Of a stretch of 64,000 nucleotides of DNA, positions 1 through 8,207 are shown piece after piece. The stretch is from assembly GCA_041602035.1 (NCBI GenBank), contig JBFIHA010000016.1:1-64000 (forward strand). The letters are read 5' to 3'. Every line of letters begins with the position of its first letter. Within the stretch, counting starts at the first letter, position 1. The stretch is from JAOTVV01 sp041602035. Its GTDB lineage: Bacteria > Gemmatimonadota > Gemmatimonadetes > Gemmatimonadales > GWC2-71-9. The position numbers and the translations under genes are program-made. The notes beneath the pieces are model-generated. The model worked only from the letters and a program-made list of their open reading frames with translations, was not told the origin of the DNA and did no database searches.

Positions 1-34
1 CCCAGTGGGGCGCACCGGCCACTGTCGCGACCAG

Positions 35-117
35 TGGTGGGGGAAGGATTCGAACCTTCGTAGGCGTACGCCGGCAGATTTACAGTCTGCTCCCTTTGGC
101 CGCTCGGGCACCCCACC
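35..117 (-). tRNA. tRNA-Tyr (anticodon GTA)
   Basis: On the minus strand the acceptor arms GGTGGGG and CCCCACC pair and are followed by discriminator A. The T arm carries GGTTCGAATCC, the anticodon loop reads CTGTAAA with anticodon GTA, and a long variable arm gives 83 nt, as expected for a class II tRNA-Tyr. CCA is not encoded. It lies downstream of tRNA-Thr, an order seen in many bacterial tRNA clusters that lead into tuf; the continuation would be outside the window. Confidence 0.95.
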
Positions 118-204
118 ATGCCCGCCTCGCTCACGCAAACCGCCTCGCAGAGAGGCGCAGTCATACACACAGGGACGCCAAGGCGCCCCTGCGACACGTT
201 CTGG

Positions 205-277
205 AGCTGACGAAGGGACTCGAACCCTTAACCTGCTGATTACAAATCAGCTGCTCTGCCAATTGAGCTACGTCAGC
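205..277 (-). tRNA. tRNA-Thr (anticodon TGT)
   Basis: Minus-strand cloverleaf of 73 nt. Acceptor stem GCTGACG pairs with CGTCAGC, followed by discriminator T. The D arm contains AGCTCAATTGG, the anticodon stem GCTGA/TCAGC encloses TTTGTAA (anticodon TGT), and the T arm carries GGGTTCGAGTCCC. CCA is not encoded. It lies 87 nt upstream of tRNA-Tyr and is probably co-transcribed with it. Confidence 0.95.
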
Positions 278-362
278 CAAGCCCGTTTTCACCAGACACT
301 TAGCATAACCAGACCCTGCGGTGCCGTCAACGGTGGCCCGAGACCGGATCGGAACCCACGGG

Positions 363-1841
363 TCACCCCCGCCGTACCCGCCACCGCGTCCCCTCCGGAG
401 TGTCCTCCAGCTCCACTCCCTTCCCCAGGAGCTCGTCCCGAATCGCGTCCGCCTTGGCGAAATCGCGGTCGGCTCGCGCCCGCCCCCGCTCGGCAATCCG
501 GGCCTCCACCCACCGAGCGAGCTCGTCGGCCACCGGGGCCGGCCCCGGAACCAGATCGAGCACCCCCATCACCCGGTCCAGCGCGGCCAGTCCCGCCTGC
601 GCTTCCGCTGGCCCCCAGGTCCCATCGTCCAACTCGCGATTCGCTGACCGGATGAACGAGAAGAGGACACCGATCGCCCGCGGCGCGTTGAGGTCGTCGT
701 CCATGGCCTCCTGGAAATCGGCCACGAGCGTCCGCACCGCCGGCGGCTGGTCGGGCGACCCGGCCGGTGTGCCAGCCCGGGCTCCGGCAGCCTGGACCAC
801 CCTGTCCCGGAAGTCGCCAATCCGACGCACCCCCTCCACCGCGGCCTCCAGCGCCTCGTCGGTGAAGTTGAGCTGCTGCCGATAATGGGTTGAGAGCACA
901 AGCATCCGCACGGCCGCGGCGTCGAGTCCCTCCTCCTGGAGATCCCGGACCGTGAGGGTGTTGCCGAACCGCTTGGACATCTTGGTGCCGCGAATAAAGA
1001 GGAACTCCCCGTGGAGCCAGAACCGCGCGAACGGCTTGCCCGTCGCGCCTTCGGACTGGGCGATCTCGTTCTCGTGGTGCGGGAACACCAGGTCCACCCC
1101 GCCCGCATGGATGTCGAGGGTCTCCACCCCGAATCGCTGCCGGATCTCGGTGAGCGCCATGGCGGAACACTCGAGGTGCCAGCCGGGCCGGCCGCGCCCG
1201 AACGGCGCATCCCACGCCGCGCCCACCTGCTCGTCCTGCTCCGACGCGGCCTTCCACAGCGCGAAATCCCGCACGTCTTCCTTACTATATTCATCGCTCG
1301 CCACCCGCGCCCCGGATCGCAACTCACGCCGGTCCAGCTGCGACAGGTGCCCGTAGGTCGGGAATCGCTCGACCGCGTAGTACACCGATCGATCGTCCCC
1401 CACATAGGCGACTCCCCGCTGCAGCAGGCGCTCCACCAAGGCCACCATGGGCTCCACATAGGCCGTCGCACGCGGGTACACATCTGCCGGGCGAATCCGG
1501 AGATAGTCGCGATCCTCGAAAAACGCCCGCACGAAGGGTTCCGTATGCTCAGTGAGCGACACTGTGCGCTCCGCCGCCGCCTTGATCGTTCGGTCGTCGA
1601 CGTCCGTCAAGTTCATGATGAACAGCACGTCGAACCCCGAGAACTCCAGGTAGCGGCGCAGCAAATCGCCGAAGACAAATGTCCGGAAGTTGCCGATGTG
1701 GGCGTAGTTGTAGACCGTGGGCCCACACATGTACACCGTGACGCGCGGCGGGGCCAGCGGCTCGAACACGTCGAGACGGCGGGTGAGGGTGTTGTAGAGC
1801 TTGAGCGTCATTCCTTGCGATCGACCCCGGACCGGACGCAT
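363..1841 (-). CDS. cysS: cysteinyl-tRNA synthetase
   Basis: Class I aminoacyl-tRNA synthetase that charges tRNA-Cys in the cytoplasm. At 492 residues it is close to the usual family length. Visible signatures are the HIGN form of the HIGH motif (about residues 48-51), KMSK (about 287-290), and the zinc-site elements Cys39 in CGPT, WHLECS (about 221-226) and HHENE (about 255-259). The chosen ATG has a GAGGG element 7 nt upstream. Most family members start at the sequence MTLKLYN, which corresponds to an ATG at 1811 with a poorer ribosome site, so the first ten residues are uncertain. It is followed by the two tRNA genes. Confidence 0.95.
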   Translation of the reverse strand: MRPVRGRSQGMTLKLYNTLTRRLDVFEPLAPPRVTVYMCGPTVYNYAHIGNFRTFVFGDLLRRYLEFSGFDVLFIMNLTDVDDRTIKAAAERTVSLTEHTEPFVRAFFEDRDYLRIRPADVYPRATAYVEPMVALVERLLQRGVAYVGDDRSVYYAVERFPTYGHLSQLDRRELRSGARVASDEYSKEDVRDFALWKAASEQDEQVGAAWDAPFGRGRPGWHLECSAMALTEIRQRFGVETLDIHAGGVDLVFPHHENEIAQSEGATGKPFARFWLHGEFLFIRGTKMSKRFGNTLTVRDLQEEGLDAAAVRMLVLSTHYRQQLNFTDEALEAAVEGVRRIGDFRDRVVQAAGARAGTPAGSPDQPPAVRTLVADFQEAMDDDLNAPRAIGVLFSFIRSANRELDDGTWGPAEAQAGLAALDRVMGVLDLVPGPAPVADELARWVEARIAERGRARADRDFAKADAIRDELLGKGVELEDTPEGTRWRVRRG

Positions 1842-1914
1842 CCGCCGGCCCTCAGTGGCGCGTAAGCTAGCGCCGGGAGCCGATTGGTCAACGCGCGCTG
1901 AGGGCGGCTGGCCG

Positions 1915-2649
1915 TTACCGGAGCACGACCTGGATCACGACGGGGCCGACGGCCCAGGTCAGGACGCCGGCACCGCCGAGGCAGGCGACGGGAAGCGCCA
2001 GGTGCCACGGAGCCCAGGGGCGACCGTCCAGTGAGCACAACCCCACGCTCCAGAGCCCGACACACCACAGGGACACGAGGTTGAGGCGCGTCTCGAGGAG
2101 TTCCGCCCATCCGGGCACCGTGCCCGACCGAGCCCAAAGCAGGGCCGGACCGATGGTGAACCGGTGCGGTGCCATGATCGCGTCTCCGGCCGTCACGTAG
2201 GCGGCAGGATCGACGAGGTACGTGACCGCGAGTTCGCCAACGCGCTGCACGACGAGCGGGGCGAGTCCAAGAACGAGCACGGCGACACGACTGGGGCGTC
2301 GGTCGCGAGCTAACATGAGCACGGGCTCGGCGGTAACCAGCACCAACACCGCGGCTATGAGCAGCGTGGGCGCGGGAACCACACGATCGACGATCATCAG
2401 TCGCACCACCCCCGCCCGCAGCAGCTCGCGCTGTGCATCGAGCGCTGCGTCGCCGAGCACCGCGAGCGTCCGGTTCAGGATGGCAACCTGGCGCGGGAGG
2501 GTGGCTACCCCGAGTGCGATGGCGATTCCCAGGATGGTTGCCGCCAAACGGCCGGGCGCGCCCGTGTGGATCGCCCGCTGGCATGCCGTCCGCGGGTCCA
2601 CGAGCACCAACCCGGGCAGCCGCCACCACGACGAGGGTTCGCGAGTCAC
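1915..2649 (-). CDS. hypothetical multi-pass membrane protein, Yip1-like
   Basis: A 244-residue protein with about five hydrophobic segments, no catalytic motif and an N-terminal DPRTA/AIHTG stretch reminiscent of Yip1-type membrane proteins; the family match is weak. The GTG start overlaps the TGA of the preceding ABC ATPase gene in a GTGA arrangement, so it is translationally coupled and probably the third gene of a small ABC transport operon (permease 4297, ATPase 3569, this gene). It may be an accessory membrane component or an unrelated co-transcribed protein. Confidence 0.75.
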   Translation of the reverse strand: MTREPSSWWRLPGLVLVDPRTACQRAIHTGAPGRLAATILGIAIALGVATLPRQVAILNRTLAVLGDAALDAQRELLRAGVVRLMIVDRVVPAPTLLIAAVLVLVTAEPVLMLARDRRPSRVAVLVLGLAPLVVQRVGELAVTYLVDPAAYVTAGDAIMAPHRFTIGPALLWARSGTVPGWAELLETRLNLVSLWCVGLWSVGLCSLDGRPWAPWHLALPVACLGGAGVLTWAVGPVVIQVVLR

Positions 2650-3569
2650 GCCACTCCGCCATCAGCCGACACCGCAGCCACGAGAAGGTCCTCCAGCATC
2701 CGGTACCGTACTCGCGACGCGGCCACTGGCACTCGGTCCTGGCGGCACACCGCGAGGACGTGCTCCACCGTGAGCCCACCTCGGAGCGGCACCGCAATTC
2801 CGTGCCCGGTCCGCGACGCCCCGCGGAACCGCGTCAGGAGCCGCGAGACCCCGGCCAGCGCCGACCCGGTAAGGGTGAGCTCGGCCACCCGTTCACCCAG
2901 GAGTTCGGCCGTGGAAACGTCGGCCCGGACGCGACCGGCCGCCAAGACGACGACTCGAGTGGCAATCCGCTCGAGCGTGCCGAGGTCGTGAGACGCTACC
3001 ACCACCAAGCGCCCGTCAGCGGCGAGATCGGACAGACTGCCCCGCAGACGCCTTTGCACGATCGGGTCGATGCCGTTCAGCGTCTCGTCGAGCACCACGA
3101 CGCGGTCGCCCGTCACCGCGGCCGCCCCGAGCGCGAGGCGCTGGGCCATGCCGCGCGAGTAGGTGGCGACGCGACGGCCAACGAACCCGCTCAGATCAGC
3201 CAACCCCACGGCCCACCGCACCAGGCAATCCCGAGCCGCTCCCGTCGGGGCACGGTGGGACGCGAGGTACGCAAGCCATTCCAGTCCTGTCAGTTCCGGC
3301 GGGGCGTTCGGCGGATCGGGTGCGTACCCGACCGCACGGCGAGCGGCTCCGGTCCCAGCACGGCGACCGTGCACCACGATCTCACCGCCCGAGAGCCTCA
3401 CGTCACCGGCAATGGCTGCCAGGAGGGTCGTCTTGCCAGCGCCATTCGGACCAACGATACCCACAATCTCCCCCAGTTCGGCCGCGAAGGTGCAGGCAGC
3501 CAGGGCCGTGCGTCGCCGCCGCCCGCTCCCGAAGCTCCGGGTTGCCGCGCGGCACTCCAGCACGGGCAT
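2646..3569 (-). CDS. ABC transporter ATP-binding protein
   Basis: Cytoplasmic ATPase of about 307 residues that powers a membrane exporter. It contains Walker A GPNGAGKTT (about residues 40-48), the signature variant YSRGMAQR, Walker B VVVLDETLNG, and an H-loop ASHD. The ATG at 3569 overlaps the stop of the upstream permease gene (ATGA), which fixes the start; an in-frame upstream extension is rejected. The C-terminal 90 residues after the ATPase core resemble the variable domain of drug or polysaccharide exporter ATPases. Substrate is unknown. Confidence 0.9.
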   Translation of the reverse strand: MPVLECRAATRSFGSGRRRRTALAACTFAAELGEIVGIVGPNGAGKTTLLAAIAGDVRLSGGEIVVHGRRAGTGAARRAVGYAPDPPNAPPELTGLEWLAYLASHRAPTGAARDCLVRWAVGLADLSGFVGRRVATYSRGMAQRLALGAAAVTGDRVVVLDETLNGIDPIVQRRLRGSLSDLAADGRLVVVASHDLGTLERIATRVVVLAAGRVRADVSTAELLGERVAELTLTGSALAGVSRLLTRFRGASRTGHGIAVPLRGGLTVEHVLAVCRQDRVPVAASRVRYRMLEDLLVAAVSADGGVA

Positions 3570-4297
3570 CAGAGCGCTCCTCGCGCGGGCTCCACCGGTG
3601 CCCGCGCGGCTGCCCACGCCGCCACCGCGACGCCGATCACGACCCATCCGCCGAGCAGGATGGCGTCAATCATCTCGCCCTCGACGTGCAGCCGGTGGGC
3701 CCGCCACCCGAGCGGCAGCAGGTTCCAAAGCCACACGACTGGCCGCTGGACGGGTGGCCACGCTTCGAACACTCCCTGCATGCCCGAGGGAGGGATCCCC
3801 CCGAGCCACACCAGCACGAGCGCGGCGGAGGCCGCCCCACTCGCGCCAATGATCGGTCCAAGCATGAGCGCGAGCGCCGCGACGGCTGCGGCGTAGGTCC
3901 ACCCCACCAGGATCAGTCTGGCAAGAGGCGCCCACCCCGCTGCCGATCCGGCCAGCAGCGCCGCCATTCCGGCCACGAGCGGCCCACCCACCACCGTGAT
4001 GGCGGTCAGGCGGCCCGCCGCATGCAGGCACGCGGGTGCGGCGGCCCGACGCGCTGCCGCGAGGGCCGCACCCTTGGCCAACAATCGCGAGGCGGCAACC
4101 GCCATCAGTGAGCCACCAGCTACGAAGGTGAGACGTCCGGCCGCCGCGAGGTTCCCCCGTACCCCCCCCGCGACGGCCATCGCGACCACCATCGCGACCA
4201 GGAGCACGACGAGCCGCACCGGCCGATTCCGGATTACCAGCTGCAGCCCCAGCTCGCACTCCGCACGAAACGCCAGCGGCTTGGGTGAAGCACTCAT
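3569..4297 (-). CDS. ABC transporter permease (ABC-2-like)
   Basis: A 242-residue protein very rich in Ala, Val and Leu with about six membrane helices and a positively charged N-terminal cytoplasmic stretch, as expected for a small ABC-2-type permease. It directly precedes and overlaps the ATPase gene, which supports the assignment more than sequence motifs do. No clear Shine-Dalgarno is seen; a strong GC hairpin ends 12 nt before the start and may affect translation. Confidence 0.75.
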   Translation of the reverse strand: MSASPKPLAFRAECELGLQLVIRNRPVRLVVLLVAMVVAMAVAGGVRGNLAAAGRLTFVAGGSLMAVAASRLLAKGAALAAARRAAAPACLHAAGRLTAITVVGGPLVAGMAALLAGSAAGWAPLARLILVGWTYAAAVAALALMLGPIIGASGAASAALVLVWLGGIPPSGMQGVFEAWPPVQRPVVWLWNLLPLGWRAHRLHVEGEMIDAILLGGWVVIGVAVAAWAAARAPVEPARGAL

Positions 4298-4308
4298 CTG
4301 GAGAGCCC

Positions 4309-4333
4309 GAGGGGGGGCGCCAGGCCCCCCCTC
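4309..4333 (-). terminator. GC hairpin between small secreted protein gene and ABC operon
   Basis: Arms GAGGGGGGG (4309-4317) and CCCCCCCTC (4325-4333) form a perfect 9-bp stem with a 7-nt loop. It is 40 nt past the stop of the gene at 4374-4595 and just ahead of the permease start at 4297. No long T run follows, so it could be a weak terminator or a 5' leader structure of the ABC operon. Confidence 0.5.
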
Positions 4334-4373
4334 CGCGTCCAGCCGATCGGTGAGTTCACATCAGGCGGTGCGA

Positions 4374-4595
4374 TCACGCAGGATCGAACGCGTAGCACAT
4401 GCCCGTGCGAATCATGTAGCAGTAGCCGCGAACGGCTGTCATGTATGGATCCCGCCCTTCGAATTCGTTGTCGCATGTGGTGATGGCCTCGGCCAAACAC
4501 TTCGCGAGCTTGTCCTGCCGGGCGTCGGCCGGTTGCGGGTTCGGCAGCATCGCCACCGCTCCGGCCACCAGCAGGCTGGTCATGAGAGCTTTCAT
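4374..4595 (-). CDS. small secreted cysteine-containing protein
   Basis: A 73-residue hypothetical protein. The ATG at 4595 is preceded by a consensus AAGGAGG at ideal spacing, which decides the start. Residues 1-25 form a signal peptide ending near ADA. The mature part is about 48 residues with four cysteines (in KCLAEA, TTCDNE, GYCYM and GMCYA), suggesting two disulfides in the periplasm or outside the cell. No family was recognised. Its neighbours (AI-2E permease upstream, ABC exporter downstream) do not reveal its role. Confidence 0.75.
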   Translation of the reverse strand: MKALMTSLLVAGAVAMLPNPQPADARQDKLAKCLAEAITTCDNEFEGRDPYMTAVRGYCYMIRTGMCYAFDPA

Positions 4596-4754
4596 CCGGT
4601 CCTCCTTCACGACAGGGCGTGAGGTTGATGACCGGCCGGACAGCGTGAGACACGATATGGAGGAGACGACTCGATGGACGCGCCGGAATCGCGCGGCCGA
4701 GGGCGGAATGTTGCGGTCAGATGCGGATCCGCCCGCAAGCGGATCGGTGGGTAG

Positions 4755-5897
4755 CTACTGGACCGGGGTCGGAGCTTCCTCTTCGACCATCACGACCTTG
4801 CGTTCGCCGGTCATCGACTCGACCAACACGGCCTTCGGCGCCCGGGTCGGATCCTGGTCTCCGTAGACCTGACCGAACAAGATGTGGCGGGTGAGGACCA
4901 TCACCGTGGCCAACGTGGGCACGGCCACCACCAAGCCCAAGGGCCCCAACAGGGTGGCCATGGCCAGTACACTGGCGATCGTGAGCACGGGCGGCAGACT
5001 CACCCGCTCCTCGAAGATGAGCGGAGCGACGACGTTTGCCTCGATCAAGTGGACGATCACACCCAGCCCGAGCACTGCGCTGGCATGGACCCAGCCACTG
5101 ATGCTCAGCATCAGCAGGGCCGGAAGGATGGTCGACACCGTCGACCCAAAGAACGGGACGATCGCCACGACGCCGGTGAAGACACCGAAGCCCAGCGCGT
5201 ACGGCACCCGCAGGATCCAGAGGCCAATGATGGTGAGGACGGCAAGTACCAGCATGGCGAACAACTGGGCCCAGATCCAGGTGCGGAGCGTGCCCCCGAG
5301 ATCGGCCGCAACGGTCCGGGCCAGCTGGCGGTAGTTGGGCGGCACCAGCGCCAGCATGCCGTCCCGGTAGAGAGACGGATTGCGGGCGATGTAGATGGCC
5401 ATGGCCAAGACGGCCACCAGCTCCACGGCCAGCTTGCCGCCGGCCTGTAGGTACCCGACCAGCGACCCGCGCACGAAGTTCATGGCGTCGTCGATGACCG
5501 TCTCGACCACGCCCCCACCCTGGGTCCCCAGGGCCGTGCCCTCCAACATCGGATAGCGTTCGGCGAGCCTGGCGATCACGGCCTCCAGGTCTTCCGCAAA
5601 GCGCGGAATGGAGCCGATCAGGTCCTGCGCCTGCGCAATCACGGGCGGAAGCACCAACGCGGTGATGCCGGCCATGGCGAGGAGGGTTCCGAACACCGCC
5701 ACCGCCAGCGCCATCGCTCGCGGGAACGCCACTTGTCGCACGAGGAGATCGGTCAAGGCCGAGAGGTACACCCCGACGAGGGCCGCCATGAAGAGGAGAA
5801 TGGCGACCTCCCGGATCCTGCCGAGGAGGAGGAGTAAAAGAGCGGCGACGAAGAGTACGATCAACGTCGCCGCCAGGTTTCGCTCCGTGAGGCGCAT
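4755..5897 (-). CDS. AI-2E family transporter (PerM-like membrane protein)
   Basis: A 380-residue inner-membrane protein with the layout of the AI-2E/PerM family: two or three N-terminal helices, a large central amphipathic region (about residues 90-200), then a block of helices. It has the family-like stretches PFFGSTVSTILPA and the late GPLGLVVAVP. The family comprises putative exporters; autoinducer export is established for only a few members, so the substrate is unknown. The ATG overlaps the stop of pspA (ATGA), indicating co-transcription with the envelope-stress genes. Confidence 0.88.
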   Translation of the reverse strand: MRLTERNLAATLIVLFVAALLLLLLGRIREVAILLFMAALVGVYLSALTDLLVRQVAFPRAMALAVAVFGTLLAMAGITALVLPPVIAQAQDLIGSIPRFAEDLEAVIARLAERYPMLEGTALGTQGGGVVETVIDDAMNFVRGSLVGYLQAGGKLAVELVAVLAMAIYIARNPSLYRDGMLALVPPNYRQLARTVAADLGGTLRTWIWAQLFAMLVLAVLTIIGLWILRVPYALGFGVFTGVVAIVPFFGSTVSTILPALLMLSISGWVHASAVLGLGVIVHLIEANVVAPLIFEERVSLPPVLTIASVLAMATLLGPLGLVVAVPTLATVMVLTRHILFGQVYGDQDPTRAPKAVLVESMTGERKVVMVEEEAPTPVQ

Positions 5898-6673
5898 CAG
5901 TGACCCTGTGGCTCGTCGTCCTCAACCACCTCCGCCTCCGCCTCCTGGATGTCGTCAGCGCCTCCAGGGAGCTGACGTACGTCTTCGCCTTCTCCCGGCG
6001 GCAGCATCCCCATCTTGCGCTTCAGCTCTAGCAATTGATTGTCGGCTGTGCCCTTGTACTCAAGCGCCTTGAACTGCTGCCCCAGCACGTCGCCTTCGAG
6101 CTCGCCAGCCAGCTCGGCGGCCGCGAGCGCCTGGCGCTCCATGTCTTCGATCTTCTCTTCCATGCGCCGGAAGCTCTCGAAGGCACTTTGGTCCGACATC
6201 GACGACATGGTCTCCTGAATTCGACCCTGCGCCTCGGCCCGCCGCTGCCGTGCCACCAGCAGGTTCTTCTTGCGCTTGGCTTCCTCGATCTTGTCGTTGA
6301 GCTCCCGCAACGACGTCTTCAGGGTCTCCACGTCGGCCTTGTGACGCACCCAAGTCTCGTGCATTGCCTGCGCGTGCTGGAGGTGTTCATTGTGCCGAAT
6401 GAGGGCCTGCTTGGCCAGGTCATCGCGGCCCTCCTGGACCGCTAGCATGGCGCGCCGCTCCCAGTCCTCCGACGCCTTCTTCTCCTTCTCGACCTGCGCC
6501 TGGAGCTTCTTCTCGTCCGCGATCGCCGTCGCCACTTCCTGCTTGGTCTTGGCCAGTTGCCCACGCATCTCAAGCAGTAGCTGATCGAGCACCTTCTCCG
6601 GGTTTTCCGCCTTGCCGATCAGCGCGTTGATCTGTGCCTTGATGACCGTCGCCAGACGCTGAAAGATGCCCAT
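5897..6673 (-). CDS. pspA: PspA/IM30 family envelope-stress protein
   Basis: Peripheral inner-membrane protein of the phage-shock family that protects membrane integrity. It has 258 residues, starts with the typical MGIFQRL and is almost wholly alpha-helical coiled coil to about residue 220, with conserved NPEKVLDQLL near residue 26. The C-terminal 35 residues are acidic and low-complexity. The ATG at 6673 was chosen because it gives the canonical N-terminus and has a GAGGGGTGAG element upstream; a TTG two codons earlier is possible. It follows four small membrane/coiled-coil genes that may be Psp partners. Confidence 0.93.
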   Translation of the reverse strand: MGIFQRLATVIKAQINALIGKAENPEKVLDQLLLEMRGQLAKTKQEVATAIADEKKLQAQVEKEKKASEDWERRAMLAVQEGRDDLAKQALIRHNEHLQHAQAMHETWVRHKADVETLKTSLRELNDKIEEAKRKKNLLVARQRRAEAQGRIQETMSSMSDQSAFESFRRMEEKIEDMERQALAAAELAGELEGDVLGQQFKALEYKGTADNQLLELKRKMGMLPPGEGEDVRQLPGGADDIQEAEAEVVEDDEPQGH

Positions 6674-6780
6674 GTCCAACTCACCCCTCTCTCGATGGCA
6701 CGCCGGCGCGGCCCGCCCGCGCGCGTCCGTTCCAGCCGCAAATGTACCACGACGACCCCGCCATGTCCCGGCCGGGCCGG

Positions 6781-7077
6781 CTACGACTGCCGGTCCCCTT
6801 CCTCACCCGGCGGAAGCGACCGCTCCTCGCGATGTCGGGCCAGCATCCGTTCGGCAAAATCCACCTGCTCACGCAGCTCGGCCACTTCCTCACGCAAGCG
6901 CTCCACTTCCTCGAACATCGTAAGCTGCCCCTCCCGCAATCGAGCCATCTCGTCACCCGAGGCCGCGGCTCCGCGCTGCCGAATTCGATCCGCAATCGCC
7001 CGGCCCACCGGGGAGATCGAGATCAGAAACAGCGTGCCGCCGCCAAATAGGAAAGTGACCGCCAGAATGTCTTCCAT
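6781..7077 (-). CDS. small membrane protein with C-terminal coiled coil (Psp-like paralog 1)
   Basis: A 98-residue protein with one N-terminal membrane helix (about 5-25), a short basic segment, and a coiled coil (about 45-85) ending in QVDFAERMLARHRE. The coiled-coil terminus is shared with the next three upstream genes. The general plan (helix plus coiled coil beside pspA) resembles PspB-type proteins, but no family membership is proven. It is the last of four tandem copies before pspA. Confidence 0.75.
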   Translation of the reverse strand: MEDILAVTFLFGGGTLFLISISPVGRAIADRIRQRGAAASGDEMARLREGQLTMFEEVERLREEVAELREQVDFAERMLARHREERSLPPGEEGDRQS

Positions 7078-7110
7078 GCCTCGGGCTCTCCCGATCGCTT
7101 TCGCCGCCGC

Positions 7111-7476
7111 CTAGCCGTCGCCGGGCTTGAGCCGCCCAGCCCGTTCCCGCTCCCTCGTGAGCAGCCGCTCGGCAAAGTCCAGCCGTTCTTCGACCTCGTT
7201 CAGTCTCAGCGACAGCTCCTCGACTGCGCCCGCGTGGGCCTTCAAATGCTCTACCTCCGACCGCAATCCCTCCAGGTCGGCCTGCCCGGCCCCACCGCGC
7301 CGGCGCTCGAGGAGACGCGTGGCAATCCGGTATATGCCCCAGAGGACGAACGCGCCCATCGCCATGCCGAGCAGCGGCACCACGATCTCATTGAAGATCA
7401 TGACCGAGCCGATCTCGGGCGGGAGCGGAGGGATGCCTCCGGTCTGAGCCAGCACGGGGAGGGGCAAGCCGGCCAT
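7111..7476 (-). CDS. small membrane protein with C-terminal coiled coil (Psp-like paralog 2)
   Basis: A 121-residue protein, the longest of four tandem paralogs. A short N-terminal segment (about 1-25, somewhat signal-like) precedes a membrane helix at about 30-52, then a basic RLLERRR stretch and a coiled coil ending in RLDFAERLLTRERE. The start is supported by GAGGG 8 nt before the ATG, overlapping the end of the preceding gene; an internal ATG at MIFNEIV would remove the N-terminal segment. Function is inferred only from linkage to pspA. Confidence 0.72.
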   Translation of the reverse strand: MAGLPLPVLAQTGGIPPLPPEIGSVMIFNEIVVPLLGMAMGAFVLWGIYRIATRLLERRRGGAGQADLEGLRSEVEHLKAHAGAVEELSLRLNEVEERLDFAERLLTRERERAGRLKPGDG

Positions 7477-7487
7477 CGGATCGGCCC

Positions 7488-7760
7488 TCAGTCGCGGCGC
7501 GGGAGCTGCCCCGCGTTGCGTTCCCGGGTCAGAACCCGCTCGGTGAAGTCGACGCGCTCCTCGAGATCCTGCATCCGACCCGAGAGTTCCTCCAACATGG
7601 CGACGCGCTCCTCGAGACGCGCCACCGTGGGCTCCAGCGTGCCGCCGGCCGATCCGGCCTGCTCGTAGTGGCGATCCACCCAGTGACGGATCATTCGGGC
7701 AATGGTGACAACGATGACCACCCCCGTCGCCATCCCCGCAAACGGAATGAAGGGGTCCAT
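7488..7760 (-). CDS. small membrane protein with C-terminal coiled coil (Psp-like paralog 3)
   Basis: A 90-residue protein with a membrane helix at about residues 7-25, a histidine-containing basic turn, and a coiled coil whose end reads ERVDFTERVLTRER, almost the same as paralog 4. GGAGG lies 7 nt before the ATG. At the DNA level the segment encoding this tail closely matches the corresponding part of the next gene upstream, supporting recent tandem duplication. Confidence 0.75.
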   Translation of the reverse strand: MDPFIPFAGMATGVVIVVTIARMIRHWVDRHYEQAGSAGGTLEPTVARLEERVAMLEELSGRMQDLEERVDFTERVLTRERNAGQLPRRD

Positions 7761-7795
7761 GCGTCAGCCTCCGAGGGGGCTCCCGGGCGATCCGC

Positions 7796-8068
7796 TCATG
7801 CCGCTCCTGGCCCGAGGCGGTCCGTCTCTTTGTGGCGCGCCAGCATCCGCTCGGTGAAGTCGACCCGCTCCTCCAGCTCCCCCAGCCGGTAGCGCATCTC
7901 GTCCAACTCGGCTCGCAGGGCCTCGCTCTCGCCAGACGCGGGCAGGCCAGCGTGCTTGCCCGAGATCCGTTCGCCCAAGGCCTTGCCCAAGGGGCCGCGC
8001 AGAATCACGACGGCTCCGATCGTAAGGAACAGGGTGATCGGGACGAGGAACGGCGCCATCATGCCCAT
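7796..8068 (-). CDS. small membrane protein with C-terminal coiled coil (Psp-like paralog 4)
   Basis: A 90-residue protein and the first gene of the putative psp operon. It has an N-terminal membrane helix (about 5-25), a GKALGER basic linker, and a coiled coil ending in ERVDFTERMLARHKE. The 139 bp between this gene and uvrA contain the only AT-richer segment nearby (about 8165-8205) and are the likely promoter region for the operon, though no confident promoter boxes are assigned. Confidence 0.75.
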   Translation of the reverse strand: MGMMAPFLVPITLFLTIGAVVILRGPLGKALGERISGKHAGLPASGESEALRAELDEMRYRLGELEERVDFTERMLARHKETDRLGPGAA

Positions 8069-8207
8069 GAGGGATCCCTGTCGGGCAAAAGTGCTGGGCT
8101 CGCGGCGGCCCCGATCTCGCTAGGATAGGTCACGTCGAATCTCCTCCCGCTCCCCAGTACGGCCGATGTTTCAAAAAGTGTCACGGCTCGTGGAATTGTA
8201 AAGCCGA

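Noticed and set aside
1..34. Part of a further tRNA or gene at the left edge
   Set aside because: The 34 bases are too few and show no clear tRNA arm or coding signal.
289..1483. Several long open frames opposite or out of frame with cysS
   Set aside because: They are Arg/Gly/Pro-rich products of GC-rich DNA with no ribosome sites, and overlap a clearly recognised gene.
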